Positions 26,950 to 37,348 of a stretch of 61,067 nt of DNA are shown piece by piece. The stretch covers positions 1 through 61,067 of IMG/VR virus record IMGVR_UViG_3300027782_000090; one strand, written 5' to 3'. This DNA is from a virus. Numbering within the stretch: the first letter of the stretch is position 1; the number at the start of each line of letters is the position of its first letter. Position numbers and translations under genes: made by a program. Below the pieces are notes generated by a model. It was not told where the DNA came from, searched no databases, and saw nothing but the letters and a program-made list of their open reading frames with translations.

Positions 26950-29900
26950 TAGTTTCTATTCCCCCTAATTTTTTGACCATCAACTTGCTTTATTTGCATC
27001 ATTACCGCTCTTGCAATTTCATCTGGATTAGAATCAGATTTAACATTTACACTAACACTATAATTATACACTGAATCGCCAACTGAATCTCCATTATTTA
27101 TAGCTTTAAGTTTATCTACACCATGAGTGTTTACGGCGTACTTACTCATAACAAATTCTCCAGGAGTTAGCATTGCAGGTACAGTGTCTGTTCCTCTTGC
27201 ATATCCACCTGATGCAAAGTGTTTTGGAATTAGTCCGCCAGCTGCCTTATAGTATGATGTTCCTGTAAAATAATATCCACCAGAAGTTAAATCTTTTGCA
27301 TCTGCTGCTGCCTGAGCTGCAGCTGCTTCTGCTGCAATTTTTATAGCTTCAGCTGCTCTTGCCTCTGCTTCATCTTTAGCTTTTTGCGCTTTCATGGCTT
27401 CGGCTGCGTCGGCTTTAGCGACAGCGGCTGCTGTTGCTGCTGCTGCTGCTGTCTTAATTGCTAATGCTTCTGCTTTCTGTAGCGCTTGAAGAGCTGCACG
27501 AGTTACTCCAGGGTCGTCAGATGTTGCATTTTGTGCTGCAAGTGCTGCTAGAGCTGCATCTTCTGCTGTCTTTGTAGCTACCGCTGAAGTTGCTGCTGAA
27601 GTTGCTGCGTTAGTTGCTGCAATTGCTGCAGCTGCTGCTGCTTCTGCTGCATCCTTAATTGCCTTTGCGTCTGCATCTGCCTTAGTCTTTGCGTCTGCAT
27701 CTGCCTTAGTCTTTGCGTCTGCATCTGCTTTAATCTTTGCGTCTGCTTCTGCTTTAGCCTTTGCTGCAGCTGTCGCTGCTATGTCTGCATCTGCCTTAGT
27801 CTTAAGTGCAGCTGCTAATTTAATAGCTTGCTCAGTTGCTAGAGCTAACGTTTTTGTAAGGGTAGAGGCTGCAAGATCTGCTGCTAAAATATTTGTTTCT
27901 AAATCTACGTATGTTTGAGCTTGCTTATCAATTTCAGCCTGTTGTTTAGCAATTTCTGCCTGAAGATCTGCAAGTGCTTTTTCTGCTTTAGCTAATTCTG
28001 CATTAGCTTTTGTTAAATTATCCTCAGCAGATCTTAGTTCTGCTTGATATTTAGTTAAATTTGCTATGTGAGTTAACTCTGCTGCTTTAAGAGCCGCATC
28101 TTTTTCGGCAAGAAGTTTATTATAAGCTGCCTGTGTTACGTTAACTGCTGTTTGAGCTGTAGCAACAGCATCAACCAGTGGCTTCATTGCAAGTTCTTTT
28201 ACTGCAATTGCATCTAATGCAACCTGTCTTTCTTTAACAACCGAAGTCATTGTAGACTCAAGTGCGTTTAGCAAGCCTAATTGAGTCTTGCGCTCTTCTT
28301 CTTTTTTGTATATTGTCTCTTTAAGATCAAATATAATTTTATCTTCTTTTGATTGGTCTTGTTGAAGATTATAAATTTTTCTTGAAATCTTGTACTGCTC
28401 TTCTTCAATCTGCGCTCTTGTAAGTCCAGATGTTGAACCAGTTAATGCATTAATCTGACCTTCACGTGCTGCAGAGATAGACTGTTGCTGTGTTTTTGCC
28501 ATTTGAGAAACACGAGATGCCTGAATTTGTTGCATTGCTTTCGCAGCAGCACCAATGTCACCAGAGCTAATTGCACCAGCCAGATCTAACTGCTCTTTTT
28601 GTTGTCCAATTATTTGATCATTTATAGCAGAGACTTTATTTAATGCTTCTTCTTGAGCATCATATTTTTTATTAATCTCTTCTGCAGCACGATCTATTAA
28701 TGTTAAGTCGTCTGCATATTTGGCAGATGTTTCTTCAAGGGCAGCTATTGGGCGAGTAAAGTTTAGCTCAATTCTTCTTTCTGCTTGATCAATAAATTCT
28801 TGAGCTACTTCAATTGGCTTATCGATTGTGTTTTTAATAATTTCATTTCTGTCATCAATCTGACGTTGAAGAGATTCTGTTGACCTTATATTAATTATTC
28901 CATTGCCATCTTTATCGACACCAGAATAATAGCTATCATATTTTAATCTTGCAGCATCTTGCATATCTGAAATTTCTTTTTGAGCTTTTTCCATTGCAGC
29001 GTTTGCTTCATCTAATTTGTTTTGCTGGCCTATTAGCAATGATTCAAAACTATTAAGTCTTGCTGCGTATTCAGCTTCAATGTCCTGTGTTTGTCGCTCA
29101 TACCTTCTATTTTCAGCATCTATACTTGCTTGAACAGCGTCCATTCGTTCTTGTGCTTCTCTTGCAACGAACCCAGCGCTCTTTACTCCATCTTTGTTTG
29201 TATAGTATGGATCTACTGCATTACTTGCAGTTGCAAGTTTATCTCTAAAACTAGCCTCTAACTGTCTTCTTGCTAGCTCTATATACTTGCCAAACTTTTC
29301 AGAAGTATTTGCAAATTCATTTGTCATAAACTGAATAGGATCTGCCTCTGCTTCAATATTTATCTTAATCTTAATTGCTGCATCAATACCATTAATCCAG
29401 TCTTCAAGATCTGTTTTTAATTTTGCAAGTTCATCTTTTGTTCCAGCACCGCTAAATAGTTTAGCAAAACCCTTAATCATTGCTGGATTTTGCGATAGCG
29501 CATTAAGCTGATCTGCAGTTAGTGAAGGATATTTTGATTTAACCGCTTGAAGTGTAGCTAAAGTCTTTGATAATTCTACTAAGTCATCTCTTGATGCTTG
29601 GGCAGCAATTTTTAATTCAAGGTTTAAGTCTTCCATTTCATCTTTTGCAAGCTTAGCATCTTTAGCCATTTGCTGTAGTTTAGCTGAGTCAATCGTGCTT
29701 CCGTTAATTGCAACGGCATCGGCAGCATTGGCAACCATTGAAAGAGCTGTTGCATTATCTACTCCAGCAAGAGTAAGTTTAATTAATGCTGCTCTTTGTG
29801 CTTTAACATTTTGAGATGCTTCATATTGTGCAACGCTATACTCTCTAATTGATTTTTCGTTTAATGCTTCGTTTAGAGCTTCTCCTTTTGGTGTTAATTC

Positions 29901-32900
29901 TACAATTCCCTTTTTTAATTTTTGTGTGTTCAGGTATACGCCACGGGTGGCATCGTCCATCCCCTCAAGGTATGTTATGAACTCTCTATTAAAACCACCA
30001 TTTTGACCTCCGCCAAGAACACCCAATAGTTGTTGAGTAATGCCAGCAAATTTTGTTAACCCATCGCCAGAAGTAATTCGTATTAATTCATCAACACCAC
30101 CAGTTGCCTTAATTGCTGCATCTGAAATAAACTTTAATCTAGTTAGTAGTGAGTCAAGAGTTGTGTCTCTATCTTTTGTAGTAACGTCTGGTGTATTAAA
30201 ATTTTTAACTGGAGCTCCTTGTGAGCCTGCGCCAATACCAGTAAGCCAAGCTTGAGCCTTTGGCATTAATCGTTTCTTCTGGTCTGCAAAGCCTCTTCCC
30301 TTAAGTGGTGTAATTCCTGTTGCGACCATATAAGCTTTTAGCACATCGTTATCTGTACTCGCAGTTACAAAGTTAATTGCCATTGTCTTTGTAATTGTTT
30401 TAGCACTGCCAACAAGTGTTTGCCAATTATCTAGAATACCTTGAAACTGAGACTGATTTGGATTCTTTGGATCTTTTGCATATTTTGCAATAATGTCTTT
30501 AGTAATTTCTGTTTTATCATTTTTAAGTGAATTGATAATGCTTTTAACCTGTGCTATCTTTTGCTCACCATTAGTGTCAATATCTACAGTTACTCCATAT
30601 TGTTGCTGCATGTTTCCAAGTATATTTATAGCATCCATGTTTTTCTTAAAATCTTTTGGATTTTTTGTAAGCAATTCCATCATGCTTGTAATTGTTTCTG
30701 GTCTAGCTCCCGCCTTAGCAAGAAGCTGTAATGCAAGATTTGCCTCTGCTCCACCTTTTTGAGTAACTAATAAATTATATTTTTGTTCAAGTTTTTTATC
30801 TGTTGAAGCATATTTTATTAAAGACGTAAGAGTAATAGGGTCAAGGTTTCCAGATGCATACTCTAATTGAAGTGTTGTTTTAAAATCAGTTTCTTTCATT
30901 CCAGCAAGCGCCTTGTTTGCCTGATCAGCAAATACCTTCATAGGTCCTTCTTTATACATTGTATCGGTTTGCGCTTTTATTGCATCGGAAAATACTTTTG
31001 GATCTAAGCTATCTTTTTGTTTAATCAGAATAGCTAGATTTTCTTTATTTTTTAAATTTAAAGCATCTAAATCTTTTTTTCTATTTGCTTCGATTGTTTT
31101 AATCTCTTTTGCTGTTTTTGCAGTTTTAAGTTTTGTATCGTACTCTTCATTAAGTGAATCAACAAGACCTTGCTGTAGTGTTATCTGCTCAATACCAAGC
31201 TGAATTGCAGCACCCATAAGCTTATTGTTTTCTTCTTTTGCGGCATTATTTCTAGATTCTTGGGCTAGTGCTACTCCCCCTCCAATAACGGCGCCAGTTA
31301 CTGCGCCGATAGCATAACCAGGAATTGCACCAATACCACCAAAGCCTGCGCCAACGCCAGCGCCAGCTAGAGATCCTCCTGCAGCATAAGCTCCGACGGT
31401 TGCCATTCCGCCAGTTTTAATTGTTGGTTGTGCTAATTCAATAGCGTTTCTAAATGCATCTGCTTGTTGAGTCATTGAGTCTGATTGAATTTTAAGCCTA
31501 ATTCCAAGAGGATCTTTGGCAAGATTTTCTCCATTTGGTCCAAGAAGACTTACAAGGTTTCCACTAATAAGTGCTGGAATTTCATAACTTTTTAATTTTT
31601 CGCCAAGGGCTGATGAAATACTCTTTGCTTGGTCTACGGATATTACTCCCTGTGTAATTGCTACAGCAAGGCTTGTAGAAATACTTTTAGCAATTTGTTC
31701 TGGACCTGCACCAGTCTCTGCTTGTTTAGATATATCAGATAAGAGACCCTTTCCAAAGTCACTACCCAGTGTTGTCATTCCAAATTTTCTAGATACCGCA
31801 GTCGTGCCAGTAGCAGTATTTTGGCGCTTTCTATTTGCTGTTTCAGATGCGCTAACTGTTCCTGTTACTACAGAAAGATCTTGAAGTTTTTTAGATGTCA
31901 TAGACATTGATTTGCCTAAATTAATTCCTTCTTTTGTTGCATTTTCAAGATCTTTTTTAAACTTCCAAGCAAGCACACCTACTGCTGCCATAGCGGTTGC
32001 TGCTGCTACCCAAGGATTCATTAGTGCTGGAAGCAAACCTGCAACTGTGGATGCTGCAAACAAACCACCAGTAACCTTTGGATCCATACCAGTCATTGCA
32101 GCTCCCATTGCAACACCACCAAGAGTTCCTGCTGCTTTACCAGAGAACTTGCTAACTTTTTCTTTACGGGCTGCAAGTGCTAATGACTTGCTCTGTGTTA
32201 ATCTTTCACCTTCAATCTTTGCTAATTGTCTATCTCTTTGAGTTTGAGCATACTGATTTGCCTTTTCTTGTTCTGCAACAATAAGTCTCTTCTTGTGTTG
32301 TGATAGTGCTTGATCAATTTCTTGCTGTGAAAACTTATTTCTTAGCTTTAATAATCTTTCTTGTTCTTGAAGTTGATGAGTAATTCTTCCTTGTGCATTC
32401 TTGCTTAAAACATCTCCAGATTGACCAAAAGTAATATCTCCATCCTGCTTGCCAATAAACTGCATAGCTTTTTTAGAAGCAACTAATCCAGTTTGTTTTG
32501 GTATTCTTTCTCCGTCAGGACCGCCCTTGACAGTTGATCTAGATGGTCTAGGTGTTGAGTTTTGGCCAGTTACTTTTTTAGGCTTTAATTTTTTGCCAGG
32601 TTTTATTTTATCTACAGGAATTATTCCTTCACCCTTACCAACAGAAATTTTTCCAGTTCTCTTTTTTGTCTCAAGATTTACAACCTCTTTATATTTTTCT
32701 AAGTCGGTATAAAATGTTGAATCGTCTCCTAGTCTTGAGTTTAGCACAAAATATGCTGCATCCGCTGTATACTTTTTATTAGGTTTTATACCTACTGATG
32801 GCAATCCTCTTGGGGCTTTGCCACCATTGCGTGTGCTTTCTTCCATAAGAGTATGTGCTTTTAATTCAAGCTCTGCTGCAGACCTTACTAATTTTGCCTC

Positions 32901-35900
32901 TTCAATATTTGTAGGATGTCTTCCAGTAGCCATAAAGTCAGCAGCTTTTTTATATTGAATCTCATCTGCTGCAGATAGCTTTAGTGGATTTGTTCCATCT
33001 TTTTTATTCCAATCAAGTAACTTTTGAGTTTTTGTTTTATTTAATAAGTATTGGTTTACAGCTCCAAGGTCTGGGAACGCTTGGCCAGTTGCCCACTTTT
33101 CTGCTGATCTTGCTATAGACTTTCCGCTTTGAGATATTCCTGGATTAACGTGAACTGCTTCAGTTTGTGTTAGTCTTTCTAGTTGTTTTACAGAAAGATT
33201 TGGGTATCTTTCTTTCATTAATTTAACTAGATTAGTAGTTTCTTGACCTTTACCTGCACGTTTATTTCTTTCTTCTCTATCTGCTATAACTTTTTTATAT
33301 TCTTCATAGGCCTCTGGATTACCTACTCTTAATCCACCACTACCCTTTGATGCCCCGCCAATAGTAAGCTTTTGCTTTAGCTTATCCCATCTTGCAAAAG
33401 ATCCAGTAACCATAGCTCCATCTTTATTTGGCGCAAGGCCAAAAATGTACTTCATAGATTGCCTTAGTTGTGCTTCAGATGCTGGCTTTCCACCTTGACC
33501 TGTATCATACAAACCTTCTGGAGTAACAACTATTTGATTTGCAAAATTATCTAAAAATGTGCGCTTTTTTCCTTGCCAAGCCAGCTTAGAATCTTTAGAA
33601 ACTCCTGGTTTATTAATTTCTTCATCCATAAATCTTTCAATGTCTGTAACATATTTTGGAAGATCTGCAGCCTGGTTTGCTTTTTCTCCAAGACGTCCCT
33701 TTATAAATCCTTCAGCATAAAAGTTTTCATTATAAAAGTTTTGATTAGCGTGTCCTGATTGGCGCTTTTTTAATTGTTGCTCTTGAAATTTCTTTTCAAT
33801 GGCTGCAGCAGTAAGTTGTTTCTTCTTAGCAGGTTCAAGATTAACAAGGTTTGAATGTATTTCTCTCCAGTCAATATCTTCGGCTTCTTTACCCCTACTT
33901 AAAATATTTTGAGCATAAAACTTTTTTTCATCTGGAGTAAGTTTAGTTGTTGCTAGGGTACTTGCTAGTCTTGAATTGTGAGCAGTTACAGTACCTGTCA
34001 TTAGAGTATGGAATTCCTCTGCAGTCATTTTCTCTGCAATTGGTTTAATAGAATCTGCAAAAGCTCTTCTTGCATTACTGCCTGGGACTCCCATTGTATT
34101 TATTCGTGCTTGTTCTAATACTGATTTAAGAGAAGTAGTTTGTGTTCTTGGGCCAGAGGCTGCGCCATATGCATAAGAAGTTCCAGCATCAATTACCATG
34201 TTTCCAGAAACATTTGCTGTTTGTAAATCTTTGTCGCCTCTTAAAGAAGATGCATATAGTTGATCAGCCATCTGTTGTTTAGTAAACTTGCCATCTGGAT
34301 TTGCAAACTTAGGATCATATGGGGATACAAGGACTGCTAGCTTTCTTTTTCCTTTTACATCTGTGGGGTCCATGATTACTTTAATTTGCTGCTTTGGTGC
34401 GACCAGGTCGTGAGCTGGCGTAATTGTAGTTGATATCTCCTCTGCTCGTGCTGCATCCAAATCAGTTACTGGTTTAACAAATACCTGCTTGCCATCTTTC
34501 TGATAAATACCACCAACACCTTTAACTGGAAAACTGTGACCCGTTGTTGGTGCAACTAGTTTTCCAAGATCAGCAGGTTTTAATGTTTTTAATGAACTAT
34601 TTCTAATTGAACGATCTATGTCGTCTAACATTTTTTGATTTGCTATTTTTATACTGGTTTCTTTAAATGTTTTTGGCATTCCAAGAAATAAAGGTTCCCG
34701 TGAAGACTGTGGACCTTTCTTGGCACCAATTCTTCCAGCCATGTACCCTGGAACTTTATCTGACATAATTGCTTTAATAAGGCCACGATGTTTTTGAGAT
34801 TGCTTTGTTGGAATAACAGACTCTCCTGGCGAAAGCATTGCTGGTTGGATATCCCCTGCGCCCTTTGGTCCTGGAACAGACAACACTCCTTCAGCGTATT
34901 TTTTACTTTGAGGTAGCTTACTTACGGCACTCCTTGCGCCAGGGGCTGCAAACAGGCCTGGAGAGGATGTAGCAAGGCTTCTAGCTTGTGTTGCAGCGTT
35001 TGCGTATGAAGCTGCAAGAGAGTCTAAAGATCCCTTTTCAACATTAAATACTGAAATTAATTTTTGATGAGAAGTATGCAAGGCATTTGACTGTGCAAGA
35101 TTTTCAATTTCATTTTGAGTTAAGTAATCAAACCCTGCTCCCAAAACATTTGTTTGACCATTAAGTTTAGCGATTCCGCCACGAAGCAGTGTAAAGAATT
35201 TAATAACGTTTGCTACGCCATTTGCAAGCAAACCAAATGTCATAAGGGCTGCTGGGCCAATCAATCCAAGTGCTGCGGTAATAATTAATACAACTTTTTT
35301 AGTTCCATCTCCTAGATTGTTAAACTTGTCAAACATGTTTCCAAAAAACTCTATGATTGGTGTTGCAGCTTTTAAGAACTCTTTTCCAATTGGCATTAGG
35401 CTTTGCTTTAATTTTTCAATTGATGCTTGGAACTTAACTCCTACAGCGTCTTCAACTTTTGCAAGTTCTCGCTCAGACAGGATTGCTAACTCTTCAACTG
35501 ATGCTCCAGCAAGTTTTAGAGCCCTACTTGCTTGACTTCCATCTTTTGTAACGTTTTGAAATAATGTAGATAGACGTGCAAACTGGAACTTACCAAACAT
35601 TTGCTCAATAGCACGAGCACGTTGTAGTGGAGCAAGTGTATCTAGGGCATTTGCAAAACCAACTACAGTGCCTTTTAGATCTCCAGCATTGCCTTCAACA
35701 ATTGAATTTATATTAATGCCCATATCCTTAAGCATTGCTGTTGTTTGCTTTGTTGGGTTAATTAAAGATGCAAGACCAGACTTAAGTGCGTTAGCACCTT
35801 CTGACGCATTAATTCCACCTTCTTCCATTGCTGTTAAGAAGAACGCAAGGTCTTCTACAGATCCACCAAGTTGTTTAATTACTGGCGCTACTTTTGGAAT

Positions 35901-36947
35901 TGCGGTTGTAATATCATCAAGAGATACTACTGTTTGGTTTTCTACTGCGTTAAGAAAGTCAATCTTTTTTGCAAGTTCTTCAGAGGAAAGCCCAAAAGCA
36001 TTTTGTAGTGAGATTGTTGTCTCTAAAGCTTTTTGCTGATCAATCTGACCAAGTACTGAAAGTTTATTTGCCTGTCTTACTTGTGTGTCAAGTGCACTTC
36101 CAGTAAAGCCTGCTGCTGCAGCTTTTGCAGCCATTGACATTGTATCTTTTACTGCGATACCAAACTTAGTGTATTCTGTAGCAATACTTTGAATATTTTG
36201 AATTGCTCTTTCTGTTTCAGCATCACTGGTAAGCATGTCTCCATATACACGTCTAAAGGCTACTGTTTCTTGTTCTAATTCTCTAAATGCTTTTGCAGCA
36301 TACCCTGCCAACATGGAAAGCGGAATTGTCAAACCAACCATAAGTTGGCGACCAGCCCACTGCATATTCTTACCAAAATTTAAAAGCTGTGTAGAGCCTT
36401 GTTTAAGAAGTTGATTTAAGAATTGCTGCCTTTGAGCAGCCATCTGTATTCTTGTTCCAAGTTCTGTAAACTTACCATTTGTCATTTCAAGGCTACTTGG
36501 TAACACCTGAAGAGTTTTTACTAAAGCCCCATTAGCTTTATTTAGCTGAACATACTGAGATTGTAAAGCCTTAACTCTATCTCTACGTGCACGATTTAGA
36601 ATCTCACGCTCTGCTTCAAAAGCTCTTGTTAATACCTTTGTGTTTGCTGTTGCAGCTGCTGCGGAATACCTAAAGTATTCCTTCATGCTTAATTGATTTT
36701 TTTCAAGTGCATTAGTAAAAGATGCTGTACTTGTAGAAACAGTTTTTTGACTAGCAACAAACTTTCCAGTAGCATTGATTGATTGTATAAGACTTGATGT
36801 TAAACCTTTTTGAGCATTTGCTGCTGCAAGGTTTCCTTCAGCTAAAGTCTGATGAAATTTAGATAGACCAGCCTGTAAACTACGAAGTTGAGCAAGTGCC
36901 GAACCAGTGTCGAAATCAATCCGAATGTTAGAATTTATATCAGACAC
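26949..36947 (-). CDS. tape measure protein (3332 aa) with embedded kinase-like region
   Basis: This protein sets tail length and is threaded inside the tube. It starts at GTG 36947 after AGGGGTG. Residues about 180-480 form a TP901-type core (NMQWAGRQLMVGLTIPLSML). Hydrophobic stretches lie near 550-590, 1615-1660 and 1840-1890 (GYAIGAVTGAVIGGG). Loops with the phrase PGE occur near 705 (MLSPGESVIP) and 3260 (MLTPGEFVMS). Residues about 795-1000 look like a kinase fold: GGIYQKDGKQVFVKP with K825, an acidic helix, and NMVIDAG with D920. The C-terminal about 600 residues are coiled coil and Ala/Lys-rich repeats. At about 1.5 angstrom per residue the full length would span roughly 500 nm, less if domains are globular. 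Confidence 0.93.
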   Translation of the reverse strand: MSDINSNIRIDFDTGSALAQLRSLQAGLSKFHQTLAEGNLAAANAQKGLTSSLIQSINATGKFVASQKTVSTSTASFTNALEKNQLSMKEYFRYSAAAATANTKVLTRAFEAEREILNRARRDRVKALQSQYVQLNKANGALVKTLQVLPSSLEMTNGKFTELGTRIQMAAQRQQFLNQLLKQGSTQLLNFGKNMQWAGRQLMVGLTIPLSMLAGYAAKAFRELEQETVAFRRVYGDMLTSDAETERAIQNIQSIATEYTKFGIAVKDTMSMAAKAAAAGFTGSALDTQVRQANKLSVLGQIDQQKALETTISLQNAFGLSSEELAKKIDFLNAVENQTVVSLDDITTAIPKVAPVIKQLGGSVEDLAFFLTAMEEGGINASEGANALKSGLASLINPTKQTTAMLKDMGININSIVEGNAGDLKGTVVGFANALDTLAPLQRARAIEQMFGKFQFARLSTLFQNVTKDGSQASRALKLAGASVEELAILSERELAKVEDAVGVKFQASIEKLKQSLMPIGKEFLKAATPIIEFFGNMFDKFNNLGDGTKKVVLIITAALGLIGPAALMTFGLLANGVANVIKFFTLLRGGIAKLNGQTNVLGAGFDYLTQNEIENLAQSNALHTSHQKLISVFNVEKGSLDSLAASYANAATQARSLATSSPGLFAAPGARSAVSKLPQSKKYAEGVLSVPGPKGAGDIQPAMLSPGESVIPTKQSQKHRGLIKAIMSDKVPGYMAGRIGAKKGPQSSREPLFLGMPKTFKETSIKIANQKMLDDIDRSIRNSSLKTLKPADLGKLVAPTTGHSFPVKGVGGIYQKDGKQVFVKPVTDLDAARAEEISTTITPAHDLVAPKQQIKVIMDPTDVKGKRKLAVLVSPYDPKFANPDGKFTKQQMADQLYASSLRGDKDLQTANVSGNMVIDAGTSYAYGAASGPRTQTTSLKSVLEQARINTMGVPGSNARRAFADSIKPIAEKMTAEEFHTLMTGTVTAHNSRLASTLATTKLTPDEKKFYAQNILSRGKEAEDIDWREIHSNLVNLEPAKKKQLTAAAIEKKFQEQQLKKRQSGHANQNFYNENFYAEGFIKGRLGEKANQAADLPKYVTDIERFMDEEINKPGVSKDSKLAWQGKKRTFLDNFANQIVVTPEGLYDTGQGGKPASEAQLRQSMKYIFGLAPNKDGAMVTGSFARWDKLKQKLTIGGASKGSGGLRVGNPEAYEEYKKVIADREERNKRAGKGQETTNLVKLMKERYPNLSVKQLERLTQTEAVHVNPGISQSGKSIARSAEKWATGQAFPDLGAVNQYLLNKTKTQKLLDWNKKDGTNPLKLSAADEIQYKKAADFMATGRHPTNIEEAKLVRSAAELELKAHTLMEESTRNGGKAPRGLPSVGIKPNKKYTADAAYFVLNSRLGDDSTFYTDLEKYKEVVNLETKKRTGKISVGKGEGIIPVDKIKPGKKLKPKKVTGQNSTPRPSRSTVKGGPDGERIPKQTGLVASKKAMQFIGKQDGDITFGQSGDVLSKNAQGRITHQLQEQERLLKLRNKFSQQEIDQALSQHKKRLIVAEQEKANQYAQTQRDRQLAKIEGERLTQSKSLALAARKEKVSKFSGKAAGTLGGVAMGAAMTGMDPKVTGGLFAASTVAGLLPALMNPWVAAATAMAAVGVLAWKFKKDLENATKEGINLGKSMSMTSKKLQDLSVVTGTVSASETANRKRQNTATGTTAVSRKFGMTTLGSDFGKGLLSDISKQAETGAGPEQIAKSISTSLAVAITQGVISVDQAKSISSALGEKLKSYEIPALISGNLVSLLGPNGENLAKDPLGIRLKIQSDSMTQQADAFRNAIELAQPTIKTGGMATVGAYAAGGSLAGAGVGAGFGGIGAIPGYAIGAVTGAVIGGGVALAQESRNNAAKEENNKLMGAAIQLGIEQITLQQGLVDSLNEEYDTKLKTAKTAKEIKTIEANRKKDLDALNLKNKENLAILIKQKDSLDPKVFSDAIKAQTDTMYKEGPMKVFADQANKALAGMKETDFKTTLQLEYASGNLDPITLTSLIKYASTDKKLEQKYNLLVTQKGGAEANLALQLLAKAGARPETITSMMELLTKNPKDFKKNMDAINILGNMQQQYGVTVDIDTNGEQKIAQVKSIINSLKNDKTEITKDIIAKYAKDPKNPNQSQFQGILDNWQTLVGSAKTITKTMAINFVTASTDNDVLKAYMVATGITPLKGRGFADQKKRLMPKAQAWLTGIGAGSQGAPVKNFNTPDVTTKDRDTTLDSLLTRLKFISDAAIKATGGVDELIRITSGDGLTKFAGITQQLLGVLGGGQNGGFNREFITYLEGMDDATRGVYLNTQKLKKGIVELTPKGEALNEALNEKSIREYSVAQYEASQNVKAQRAALIKLTLAGVDNATALSMVANAADAVAINGSTIDSAKLQQMAKDAKLAKDEMEDLNLELKIAAQASRDDLVELSKTLATLQAVKSKYPSLTADQLNALSQNPAMIKGFAKLFSGAGTKDELAKLKTDLEDWINGIDAAIKIKINIEAEADPIQFMTNEFANTSEKFGKYIELARRQLEASFRDKLATASNAVDPYYTNKDGVKSAGFVAREAQERMDAVQASIDAENRRYERQTQDIEAEYAARLNSFESLLIGQQNKLDEANAAMEKAQKEISDMQDAARLKYDSYYSGVDKDGNGIINIRSTESLQRQIDDRNEIIKNTIDKPIEVAQEFIDQAERRIELNFTRPIAALEETSAKYADDLTLIDRAAEEINKKYDAQEEALNKVSAINDQIIGQQKEQLDLAGAISSGDIGAAAKAMQQIQASRVSQMAKTQQQSISAAREGQINALTGSTSGLTRAQIEEEQYKISRKIYNLQQDQSKEDKIIFDLKETIYKKEEERKTQLGLLNALESTMTSVVKERQVALDAIAVKELAMKPLVDAVATAQTAVNVTQAAYNKLLAEKDAALKAAELTHIANLTKYQAELRSAEDNLTKANAELAKAEKALADLQAEIAKQQAEIDKQAQTYVDLETNILAADLAASTLTKTLALATEQAIKLAAALKTKADADIAATAAAKAKAEADAKIKADADAKTKADADAKTKADADAKAIKDAAEAAAAAAIAATNAATSAATSAVATKTAEDAALAALAAQNATSDDPGVTRAALQALQKAEALAIKTAAAAATAAAVAKADAAEAMKAQKAKDEAEARAAEAIKIAAEAAAAQAAADAKDLTSGGYYFTGTSYYKAAGGLIPKHFASGGYARGTDTVPAMLTPGEFVMSKYAVNTHGVDKLKAINNGDSVGDSVYNYSVSVNVKSDSNPDEIARAVMMQIKQVDGQKIRGNRN
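27640..27800 (-). repeat. coding repeat in the tape measure C-terminus (KADADAKT)
   Basis: Repeats of about 24 bp (gcatctgccttagtctttgc units) encode tandem KTKADADA-type helical repeats near residues 3050-3100. It is a coding repeat within the Ala/Lys-rich coiled coil. Confidence 0.75.
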
Positions 36948-36970
36948 TGGTCATAGCACCCCTTTTTCCC

Positions 36971-37297
36971 CTACTTACTTAAAGAATTAACAACTGCAGT
37001 TGGATCTACAATTGGTACGCCTGAAGCAATGTCCACAATTTTATATACTGTTGGTAGATCTAGTTGATCTTCTAATGCTGCTCTGTCTACTGCCAACTCT
37101 GGCTTATACTGCTTCATTGCGATTTGTACGCACTCAAGCAAAATATCAATTGACTTATCGTTATCATCATTTACATTTGGAAGTTCTTGAAACTTTTTCA
37201 TAAATGGTCTTAGTAGTGAAATTTTTAATGGTTGTGCTGTAATAACTGTGCCGTCAAGAAATGAGATTTGATTTGGTTCTAGTGGCTTGTTTGCCAT
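36971..37297 (-). CDS. short tail assembly chaperone, paralogue of the next upstream gene (108 aa)
   Basis: The protein aligns along its length with the N-terminal domain of the 228-residue chaperone: shared DG near residue 15, PLK-x3-LR-x-FM, EC-x2-I-x-M-x-QY-x-P, LED and YKI-x2-IA-x-G. It corresponds to the short gpG-like form that lambda makes without frameshifting. It has its own promoter and an AGGAGG site. It lies immediately before the tape measure gene, the expected place for a tail chaperone. Confidence 0.85.
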   Translation of the reverse strand: MANKPLEPNQISFLDGTVITAQPLKISLLRPFMKKFQELPNVNDDNDKSIDILLECVQIAMKQYKPELAVDRAALEDQLDLPTVYKIVDIASGVPIVDPTAVVNSLSK

Positions 37298-37323
37298 GTA
37301 AATCCTCCTATGTTAGTAAATTA

Positions 37324-37332
37324 ATTATACCA
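37324..37332 (-). promoter_or_regulatory. extended -10 promoter for the short tail chaperone and tape measure
   Basis: TGGTATAAT on the minus strand lies in the 51-bp gap between the two chaperone genes, 27 bases before the ATG with AGGAGG between. It could set separate expression of the short form. Confidence 0.6.
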
Positions 37333-37348
37333 TAGGCGTGTCTTTGCT

